DNA from: Oscillospiraceae bacterium
GTDB taxonomy: Bacteria > Bacillota > Clostridia > Oscillospirales > Ruminococcaceae
DNA: 5,140 bases
Direction: 5' to 3'
Assembly (NCBI GenBank): GCA_031260615.1
Contig: JAISLG010000119.1
Coordinates: forward strand, 1-5,140
Made by a program: the position numbers and the translations under genes. Shown in pieces: positions 1 to 5,031 of the stretch. Numbering within the stretch: position 1 is the first letter of the stretch; every line of letters begins with the position of its first letter. The notes below the pieces were generated by a model, which had not been told where the DNA came from, did not search any database, and saw only the letters and a program-made list of their open reading frames with translations.

Positions 1-1
1 A

Positions 2-10
2 TGATATAAT
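2..10 (+). promoter_or_regulatory. Extended -10 promoter element for tRNA-Cys
   Basis: The bases TGATATAAT form a perfect extended -10 element: TG, one base, then consensus TATAAT at 5-10. Transcription would start near G16/G17, giving a leader of about 37 bases before the tRNA. The -35 region lies outside the window, so only half of the promoter can be seen. Placement upstream of a stable RNA gene with its own terminator fits a vegetative sigma-A promoter. The match is exact, but the flanking sequence is AT-rich, so chance cannot be fully excluded. Confidence 0.6.
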
Positions 11-53
11 ATATAGGCAAATTGAATTTTGTACAAGTTTTGTTTGTGTTTAC

Positions 54-127
54 GGCGCCGTGGCCAAGTGGTAAGGCTGAGGTCTGCAAAACCTTTACCC
101 CCGGTCCGAATCCGGGCGGTGCCTCCA
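54..127 (+). tRNA. tRNA-Cys (anticodon GCA), CCA encoded
   Basis: A full cloverleaf folds. The acceptor stem is 54-60 with 117-123: seven pairs, one of them G-T. The D stem is 63-65 with 75-77, and its loop carries the GG pair at 70-71. The anticodon stem is 79-83 with 91-95, around a CTGCAAA loop whose anticodon GCA lies at 86-88. The T stem is 100-104 with 112-116. The discriminator base is T124, as expected for tRNA-Cys (U73), and CCA is encoded at 125-127. It delivers cysteine to UGC/UGU codons. One oddity is the T loop, which reads TCCGAAT, so the normally near-universal U55 (pseudouridine) is a C. It stands as a single-gene unit with its own promoter and terminator. Confidence 0.96.
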
Positions 128-133
128 ATTTTT

Positions 134-167
134 TGCCGCCGCCGTTTATTGTGCGGCGGCATTTTTT
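134..167 (+). terminator. Intrinsic terminator after tRNA-Cys
   Basis: A GC-rich stem of eight perfect pairs (135-142 with 153-160), plus one T-A pair below it (134 with 161), encloses a 10-base loop. Six Ts follow at 162-167. This is a textbook Rho-independent terminator pointing along the plus strand. There is no A-run upstream, so it should not act on the minus strand. It ends 19 bases before the hprK start codon, so any transcript reaching hprK from upstream must read through it. Confidence 0.9.
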
Positions 168-186
168 ATTATTATCGGGGAGTCGA

Positions 187-1140
187 ATGGAAAATAATCT
201 GCAAGTCTTGCTGAGTGACATTATTCACGACAACAACCTCGAAATACTCTACTCCCCCGAGGCGTTGCCTGATGTCTGTATCAAGACCGTTGACGTCAAC
301 CGTCCCGGTTTGCAGTTCGCAGGGTATTATGACTATTTTAGCGCGGACAGGCTGCAATTTATCGGCAAGTCCGAAATGTCATACCTCGAAAAATACTCCG
401 CTGAGGAACGCGCCGGAATACTCGACTTGTTCTTCTCCAAAAATATCCCCGCACTCATCGTTGCGCGTGACCTCACCCCCTCAAAGGATTTTATCGGCAT
501 TGCGGAAAAATATGAAGTGCCGCTCCTCACCACCAACGATACCACATCAAACGCTATGGCGCGGATTATTGCATACTTAAACGTCAAACTCGCTCCTCGC
601 GTTACCCGTCACGGCGTGTTCGTTGAAATATACGGCGAAGGTGTTTTCATACTCGGCGACAGCGGCGTCGGTAAGTCCGAAACCGCTATCGAACTCGTTA
701 AACGCGGTCACCGCCTCGTTGCCGACGATGCAGTCGAAATTAAAAAAACGGGCGCGCGTACCCTCGTCGGTTCCTCCCCCGATAATATCAAACACTTTAT
801 GGAACTCCGCGGTATCGGTATCGTAAACGCTAACAGGCTATTCGGTGTCGGCGCGGTCAAAGATGCGGAAAAAGTGGATATGGTCGTGTCACTCGAACTT
901 TGGGACCCTGCCAAAATATACGACCGTATGGGTATGGATAACCATTACATCTCAATCCTCGGCGTGCGTGTGCCGCATATTACTGTACCCGTTAAGCCCG
1001 GGCGTAACCTCGCCGTTATACTCGAAGTCGCCGCTATGAATAACCGCCAAAAGAAAATGGGTTACAACGCTGCTCAGGAACTCCTCGATAACTTAGGTTT
1101 GACTATGGGCAGTGAAGATATTGTTACCGAATGGGATTGA
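187..1140 (+). CDS. hprK: HPr kinase/phosphorylase
   Basis: This cytoplasmic bifunctional enzyme phosphorylates Ser46 of HPr with ATP or pyrophosphate and also reverses the reaction, controlling CcpA-dependent carbon catabolite repression in Gram-positive bacteria. The product is 317 residues, about the usual family length of 310. An N-terminal domain spans roughly 1-130. The C-terminal P-loop domain has the Walker A motif GDSGVGKS at 157-164, a conserved His at 142, Asp180-Asp181, the HprK signature ELRGIGIVN from 206, and the loop PVKPGRN at 268-274. ATG at 187 is chosen because GGGGAG lies at 177-182. The open frame extends upstream to 22, but that part would run through the tRNA gene and its terminator. 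The next gene overlaps its last 10 bases. HPr itself is not in the window. Identity is very secure. Confidence 0.97.
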   Translation: MENNLQVLLSDIIHDNNLEILYSPEALPDVCIKTVDVNRPGLQFAGYYDYFSADRLQFIGKSEMSYLEKYSAEERAGILDLFFSKNIPALIVARDLTPSKDFIGIAEKYEVPLLTTNDTTSNAMARIIAYLNVKLAPRVTRHGVFVEIYGEGVFILGDSGVGKSETAIELVKRGHRLVADDAVEIKKTGARTLVGSSPDNIKHFMELRGIGIVNANRLFGVGAVKDAEKVDMVVSLELWDPAKIYDRMGMDNHYISILGVRVPHITVPVKPGRNLAVILEVAAMNNRQKKMGYNAAQELLDNLGLTMGSEDIVTEWD

Positions 1141-1574
1141 ATAAATTACAGGATTATACAAAAGTGGTTGAATTATCATTAGCCGCGAATACCGACAACC
1201 TCGATACTTTCCTTGAATTTATCGAGTCTAACTTTGGGGATTTATCGGTCGCGGCACAGACAAAATTGCTAACCGCCGCTGATGAAATATTCGTGAATAT
1301 TTGCAACTACGCGTATGTTCCGCGCACGGGCAATGTTATTATACGCGTGTTGGCTGAACACGTTGTGGATGATAAAACTATGTTCACTGTCGAGTTTGAA
1401 GACGGAGGCGTGCCTTATAATCCGCTCGAAAAAGCCGACCCAGATACCTCCCTCCCAGCCGATGAGCGTAGTGAGGGCGGCTTGGGTATCTTTCTTACAA
1501 AAAAACTGATGGATAACGTGGAATATCGTCGCGAGGGAAACAAGAACATTCTCAAAATTTCCAAGGGGTTATGA
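1131..1574 (+). CDS. RsbW/SpoIIAB-like ATP-binding protein (GHKL anti-sigma-type kinase)
   Basis: This 147-residue single-domain protein has the GHKL ATPase fold of serine-protein kinases that act as anti-sigma factors (RsbW, SpoIIAB). The N-box has E52 and N56 (DEIFVN). The G1 box is EDGG at 90-93, and the G2 box is EGGLGIFL at 115-122. The C-terminal strand pattern (NVEYRREGNKNILKI) is typical of the HATPase_c_2 group. In known systems such proteins bind a sigma factor and phosphorylate a STAS anti-anti-sigma protein. Here neither a STAS protein nor a sigma factor is adjacent, so the target is unknown. The start ATG at 1131 overlaps hprK by 10 bases and has no clear Shine-Dalgarno, which suggests translational coupling. 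TTG at 1137 is a possible alternative start. The family call is firm; the role is inferred. Confidence 0.86.
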   Translation: MGLNKLQDYTKVVELSLAANTDNLDTFLEFIESNFGDLSVAAQTKLLTAADEIFVNICNYAYVPRTGNVIIRVLAEHVVDDKTMFTVEFEDGGVPYNPLEKADPDTSLPADERSEGGLGIFLTKKLMDNVEYRREGNKNILKISKGL

Positions 1575-1581
1575 TAACCCC
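1565..1581 (+). other. Perfect hairpin with the stop codon in its loop
   Basis: GGGGTTA at 1565-1571 pairs perfectly with TAACCCC at 1575-1581. The three-base loop TGA is exactly the stop codon of the RsbW-like gene. No clean T-run follows (only four Ts at 1593-1596, 11 bases later), so this is not a standard intrinsic terminator. It could act as a processing or RNA-stability element, or slow the terminating ribosome. Seven pairs could also arise by chance. Confidence 0.45.
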
Positions 1582-1616
1582 CGTGAAAATAATTTTGCAT
1601 ACGGAAATACTGCGAA

Positions 1617-2297
1617 ATGAATCGAACCACCCATAAATTCGCCGTATTGCTCGGCGCGTTTTTTTTAACCGCGTGTTGTATTTTTCTGACTGCCTGCGGT
1701 AAATCCCCCGAACAGCCCGTTCCGCTCGACACGGGCTGGCATACGCTTGCCGACAGAAACGGCAACAACGCGGAATACGCCGACTACACAGGGATTAACA
1801 TTATTCCGCTGACTGAGCAAATAGCGCAAATAGCGCAAATAGAGCAACCGGAAACAATGTTCGATACGGACACATATATTGAATACTCAGACGACACCGC
1901 AGAAATACCCGACATACAAAACACAACCGCGAAACAAGCAATATCCGAGCAAATCCACGTTATTACGACTACCCCGACACAACCAACCGCTACTACACCC
2001 AAAACCACGACGACTACCGCGAAACCGCCGCCCCCTAAAATAGTACGCGCGGATTACACCGAAGTCGCCGACATAGCCGACGGGCGCAAGCAATACGACA
2101 AAGCCGCCCCGAAAAATTACATCACAACCGCCGCCATTACCGCGCTGAACAACAACACAAAGATAGCGTATGTTTCCGCGGCAAGCAAGACGAAGACATA
2201 CCACTTCGACCGCAACTGCTCGAATATGACTGCTGTCATTGCCTGCACTGTTGCGGAAGCCGAAGCTATTGGCGCGGCTAAATGCAAGAAAGAATAA
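1617..2297 (+). CDS. Putative Thr/Pro-rich lipoprotein with C-terminal His/Cys motif
   Basis: I do not recognise a named family for this 226-residue protein. The N-terminus is a lipoprotein signal: K7, a hydrophobic stretch 8-26, and the lipobox LTAC with C27 followed by GKS. A second lipobox-like LTAC ends at C20, so the lipidated cysteine is ambiguous. Residues about 115-140 are a low-complexity Thr/Pro linker, as in cell-surface stalks. Residues 185-226 resemble the short Cys/His module found at the ends of many secreted Bacillota proteins (YH, three or four residues, C, then about 20 residues and CxxC): here Y195-H196, C201 and C223. The last Cys of CxxC is replaced by the terminal Glu. 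It is probably anchored outside the membrane. The start has only a weak CGGA (1602-1605) upstream. An octa-T run (1659-1666) lies in the signal-peptide codons. Lipoprotein status is well supported; function is unknown. Confidence 0.75.
   Translation: MNRTTHKFAVLLGAFFLTACCIFLTACGKSPEQPVPLDTGWHTLADRNGNNAEYADYTGINIIPLTEQIAQIAQIEQPETMFDTDTYIEYSDDTAEIPDIQNTTAKQAISEQIHVITTTPTQPTATTPKTTTTTAKPPPPKIVRADYTEVADIADGRKQYDKAAPKNYITTAAITALNNNTKIAYVSAASKTKTYHFDRNCSNMTAVIACTVAEAEAIGAAKCKKE
1815..1850 (+). repeat. 9-bp in-frame tandem repeat
   Basis: Four consecutive 9-base units of the type GMGCAAATA lie inside the lipoprotein gene: 1815-1823, 1824-1832, 1833-1841, and a diverged fourth at 1842-1850. Units two and three are identical. 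They encode a Gln-Ile-Ala type repeat (residues 67-78, EQIAQIAQIEQP). Because the unit is a multiple of three, copy-number change would alter protein length without a frameshift. Confidence 0.75.
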
Positions 2298-2328
2298 AAG
2301 CAAAAAAGAATAATAGAAAGAATAATAG
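2289..2328 (+). repeat. Cluster of three 12-bp direct repeats
   Basis: AAAGAATAATAG occurs twice in perfect tandem at 2305-2316 and 2317-2328. A one-mismatch copy (AAAGAATAAAAG) lies at 2289-2300, four bases upstream. The first copy overlaps the lipoprotein stop codon (TAA at 2295-2297). The cluster is purine-rich and lies in the 85-base gap before aroB. It may be simple slippage-derived repeat DNA or a binding or RNA element; the sequence does not decide. Confidence 0.7.
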
Positions 2329-2371
2329 ACAGGCAACACGAGGGGCAACAGAGGTTTGTATTTTGATTGTT

Positions 2372-2375
2372 AGGA
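2372..2375 (+). promoter_or_regulatory. Ribosome binding site of aroB
   Basis: AGGA lies seven bases before the ATG at 2383, supporting that start. It gives the full N-terminal beta strand expected for dehydroquinate synthase. Confidence 0.6.
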
Positions 2376-2382
2376 TATAAAT

Positions 2383-3429
2383 ATGATAACCGTAAATGTG
2401 AACTGTTCCAAAAAGTATTCTGTCTTTGTCGGTGCCGGTCTGCTCGACAATCTCCCCCTCCCCGATGAGGTAATACACGGCAAAAAAGCCGCTGTTATTA
2501 CCGACAGCAATGTCGCGCCGCACTATCTTGCCCGTATGGTTGCCGCGCTGAGGGCAAAGGGCGCGGAAAATGTTTATACATTTACCATACCGCCCGGGGA
2601 GAATAGCAAGTCCTTGCAGTACCTTGGGCAGATACTCGAATTTCTCGCGCATAAGCGGATAACACGGTCGGATACGCTTGTCGCGCTCGGTGGCGGAGTT
2701 GTCGGGGATATTACGGGGTTCGCCGCCGGAGTGTATTTGCGTGGCATCGAGTTTATACAGATACCTACCACAATACTCGCCGCCGTCGATAGTTCGGTCG
2801 GGGGCAAAACCGCTGTTAATCTCTCCGCGGGGAAAAACCTTGCAGGTGTGTTCAAACAACCCTCTGCTGTCGTATGCGATACCGATTTGTTCGATACACT
2901 CTCCGATACCAACTACGCGAGCGGTGTCGCCGAGGCTATCAAATACGGGATTATCCGCGATAAGGAACTGTTCGCCGATATTGCCGCCGTACCCAAACGG
3001 GGGATTACCGCCGAGATTATCGCGCGTTGTGTGCAGATAAAAGCCGATATAGTAGCCGAGGACGAATACGATAAGGGTGAACGTCAACTACTCAACTTCG
3101 GGCATACTATCGGACACGCGCTCGAAACCCTGTCCGAATACGCAATACCCCACGGATACGCGATTGCGTCGGGTATGCTTATTATGACGAATATCGCTGA
3201 GTCAATCAAATACTGCACCGAACCGTTTTACTATAAACTGCGTAACGCGCTTCGCGATAAGGGGCTTATAATAGACTCCCCATTCCCGTCCGACGACCTC
3301 TATAATGCCGCGCTGAGCGATAAAAAACGCTCGGGTGGAAATATCACACTCGTACTGCCCAAACAACTCGGTGAATGTTCGCTTGAAACATACCCGACAG
3401 AAGAATTTAAGAAATTGCTGGACGCGTAA
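2383..3429 (+). CDS. aroB: 3-dehydroquinate synthase
   Basis: AroB converts DAHP to 3-dehydroquinate, the second step of the shikimate pathway, using NAD and a divalent metal (Zn or Co) in the cytoplasm. The product is 348 residues, normal for a monofunctional bacterial enzyme (about 340-370). The NAD-binding segment has GGGVVGDITGF at 103-113. The substrate and cofactor loop PTT...VDSSVGGKTAVN spans 128-146. The expected metal ligands are E184 (GVAEAIKYG), H241 (NFGHTIGHALE) and H257 (IPHG); H245 is the nearby conserved catalytic-type His. All key residues are present, so the enzyme should be active. No other shikimate gene is visible. It lies 85 bases after the lipoprotein gene and 17 bases before the proposed start of the SEDS gene, so it is probably co-transcribed with it. 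Confidence 0.97.
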   Translation: MITVNVNCSKKYSVFVGAGLLDNLPLPDEVIHGKKAAVITDSNVAPHYLARMVAALRAKGAENVYTFTIPPGENSKSLQYLGQILEFLAHKRITRSDTLVALGGGVVGDITGFAAGVYLRGIEFIQIPTTILAAVDSSVGGKTAVNLSAGKNLAGVFKQPSAVVCDTDLFDTLSDTNYASGVAEAIKYGIIRDKELFADIAAVPKRGITAEIIARCVQIKADIVAEDEYDKGERQLLNFGHTIGHALETLSEYAIPHGYAIASGMLIMTNIAESIKYCTEPFYYKLRNALRDKGLIIDSPFPSDDLYNAALSDKKRSGGNITLVLPKQLGECSLETYPTEEFKKLLDA

Positions 3430-3434
3430 CCACA

Positions 3435-3449
3435 AGAGGATAACCGATT
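3435..3449 (+). promoter_or_regulatory. Shine-Dalgarno and proposed ATT start of the SEDS gene
   Basis: AGAGGA at 3435-3440 is followed, after six bases, by an ATT (3447-3449) in the SEDS reading frame. An in-frame TAA at 3441-3443 forbids any earlier start. Between the aroB stop and position 3521 there is no in-frame ATG, GTG or TTG. The Shine-Dalgarno spacing is ideal for the ATT and far too long for the TTG at 3522. AUU initiation is known in bacteria, for example E. coli infC, but is rare. Confidence 0.55.
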
Positions 3450-4646
3450 AAACAATTCAAAAAAACACTCGCCTTTGCCGGCGATTCGGCTCAAACTTAT
3501 ATAAGGCGGCTTAACTGGGTTTTGTTGCTCCTGTGCGTACTCCTCTGCGCGGGGAGCGTATTCCTGTTGAAGAATATGTTTGAGAATGGGGTGACGGAGG
3601 AGATTACAGCGCGGCATTACAAAATACAGACGATTACGTCACTTGTCGGAGTAGTGTTCGCGCTTATACTCGCCGCGCTCGACTACAAGAAAATTGCAAA
3701 GATATGGTTTATCTTCGCGCCGTTCGCGCTGATATTACAAGGATTGCTGTTCACGTCACTCGGCAAATCCGTGAACGCCGCCGACGACATAGGCTGGCTT
3801 AACCTCGGCTTCACTACCATACAGCCCTCGGAACTCTTAAAGACGGCGTTTATCGTAACATTCGCACTGCACCTATCCAAACTCGGACCGAAAATAAACA
3901 ATGTGTTCCACCTTGTATTAGTCGGTATCCACGGTATGATACCCACGGGTTTGGTAATGCTACAAGGTGACGACGGGACGTGCTTGGTATTCCTCGGCGT
4001 GTTTTTGATTATGCTGTTTGCGGCGGGGCTGTGGTGGCGATATGTTGCGATAATCGCCGCGTTGATACCCGTTGGCGCGTTCGTTATGTGGACGTATGTT
4101 ATGAAGTCGTTTCAGAAACTGCGGTTCTTGGTTGTGTACGACAAGGCTACACAAGAGGCAGAGGCTCGGGGACTGTACTATCAGCAATTATACGCACTAC
4201 GCGCGCTTGGTTCGGGGGAGATGACGGGTAAGGGATTGGACGGGCAAGGTTACACATACATTCCCGTAGTGGAAAGTGACTTCATATACGCGTATGTCGG
4301 TATGACACTCGGATTTATCGGCTGTATTGCGGTTGCGGCGGTTATACTACTAATATGCGGTGGGCTTATCCGTGTATCGTTCGCCTCAAAAGACGACCTC
4401 GGCAAACTAATATGCGTGGGTGTGTTCGCAGTGATATTTGTACACTCGGTTATCAACATAGGTATGGTACTCTCGGTTGTTCCCGTAGTGGGTATCCCAC
4501 TGCCGTTCATAAGCGCGGGTGGGACACAGACCCTTGCATTGTTCCTCGACATAGGGCTTGTATTGTCGGTTTACTCGCATAGGTACACGAAACGAAAACA
4601 TATGTTCTACGAGGAGAACGACAAGGCGGTAAACTTCCGTATATAG
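3447..4646 (+). CDS. SEDS-family peptidoglycan glycosyltransferase (RodA/FtsW/SpoVE type)
   Basis: SEDS proteins are multi-pass membrane enzymes that polymerise lipid II into glycan strands with a partner class B penicillin-binding protein. From the proposed ATT start the product is 399 residues, a usual RodA/FtsW length, with a basic cytoplasmic N-terminus (KQFKK, YIRR) before the first membrane helix at about 24-42. Family marks include QPSE at 126-129 followed by K132, an ALGSGEMTGKGL segment from about 251, ESDFIYAYVG around 276-285 with D278 at the position of the catalytic Asp of the fourth outer loop, and NIGMVLSVVPVVGIPLPFIS ending near 356. Two deviations are SAGG instead of the usual SYGG, and ESDF instead of the usual TDF context. 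The canonical-start alternative, TTG at 3522, gives 374 residues but cuts into helix 1. No PBP gene is adjacent. The family is certain; the division, elongation or sporulation subtype is not. Confidence 0.93.
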   Translation: MKQFKKTLAFAGDSAQTYIRRLNWVLLLLCVLLCAGSVFLLKNMFENGVTEEITARHYKIQTITSLVGVVFALILAALDYKKIAKIWFIFAPFALILQGLLFTSLGKSVNAADDIGWLNLGFTTIQPSELLKTAFIVTFALHLSKLGPKINNVFHLVLVGIHGMIPTGLVMLQGDDGTCLVFLGVFLIMLFAAGLWWRYVAIIAALIPVGAFVMWTYVMKSFQKLRFLVVYDKATQEAEARGLYYQQLYALRALGSGEMTGKGLDGQGYTYIPVVESDFIYAYVGMTLGFIGCIAVAAVILLICGGLIRVSFASKDDLGKLICVGVFAVIFVHSVINIGMVLSVVPVVGIPLPFISAGGTQTLALFLDIGLVLSVYSHRYTKRKHMFYEENDKAVNFRI

Positions 4647-4695
4647 CCCATTCAGACATAGGCTATTACGGCAAATAAATAAACGGTAAAAAACA

Positions 4696-5031
4696 ATGCG
4701 TTACAAAGGTATCTCCAAACTAATATCCGAAACGCTGTTCGAGGCGGAGAATAATCGGTTGTCCGCGCCCGTGCTTGCCGCGCGGCTCACTGTGTTCCGA
4801 CACGAACGTGCAGTGCATCTTTGTATTACACTTGCGTTCGCCACTTGGACGATTATTTGCTATGCGTTCCTCGCCGCGTTTGAAACATTCGCGTTACTCC
4901 CTGCCGCCATACTCATTACCATTCTAACCGCGTGCTATATCGCGTATTACTTTTTTGTCGAAAACAGTACACAAAAATTACAGGAACTTTACCTTAACCT
5001 CTCTGAAAAGGAAATTGAAACAAATGAATAA
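4696..5031 (+). CDS. Small two-helix membrane protein of unknown function
   Basis: I do not recognise this 111-residue protein. It has a charged amphipathic N-terminal part (1-38, with R/K clusters at 1-8 and 30-38), two hydrophobic helices at about 41-61 and 65-87 joined by a short turn containing one Glu, and an acidic C-terminal tail (98-111). By the positive-inside rule both ends should face the cytoplasm, making a membrane hairpin. The start ATG at 4696 has no good Shine-Dalgarno, only GGTAA at 4685-4689. It begins 49 bases after the SEDS gene and its stop overlaps the alaS start by eight bases, so expression is probably coupled to alaS. Base composition and codon use match the neighbours. 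The open frame is well supported as a gene by its position and membrane pattern; its function is open. Confidence 0.75.
   Translation: MRYKGISKLISETLFEAENNRLSAPVLAARLTVFRHERAVHLCITLAFATWTIICYAFLAAFETFALLPAAILITILTACYIAYYFFVENSTQKLQELYLNLSEKEIETNE

Noticed and set aside
145..172. Promoter for hprK with TATTAT at 167-172
   Set aside because: The matching -35 position reads TTTATT and lies in the terminator loop. The start site would fall inside the ribosome binding site, so it is too weak to list as a feature.
22..186. Upstream extension of the hprK reading frame to an early start at 22
   Set aside because: This stretch is occupied by the tRNA-Cys gene and its terminator. The ATG at 187 has a ribosome binding site and gives the normal family length.
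1887..2348. 153-codon minus-strand open frame opposite the lipoprotein gene
   Set aside because: The product is a low-complexity mirror of the Thr/Pro and Ala-rich codons on the plus strand, and no family pattern is visible.
2278..3087. 269-codon open frame on the minus strand opposite aroB and the repeat region
   Set aside because: It is antisense to a clear aroB and shows no recognisable motif or coherent domain. Its start has no context support. It looks like a by-product of aroB codon use.
3522..3524. TTG as the SEDS start codon
   Set aside because: No Shine-Dalgarno lies at a suitable distance (AAGG at 3503-3506 is 15 bases away), and it would cut the basic N-terminus and part of helix 1. 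It is kept only as an alternative.
4643..4666. Inverted repeat ATAGCC/GGCTAT after the SEDS gene as a terminator
   Set aside because: It has only six pairs around a 12-base loop, is rather AT-rich, and is followed by no T-run, so termination is not supported.
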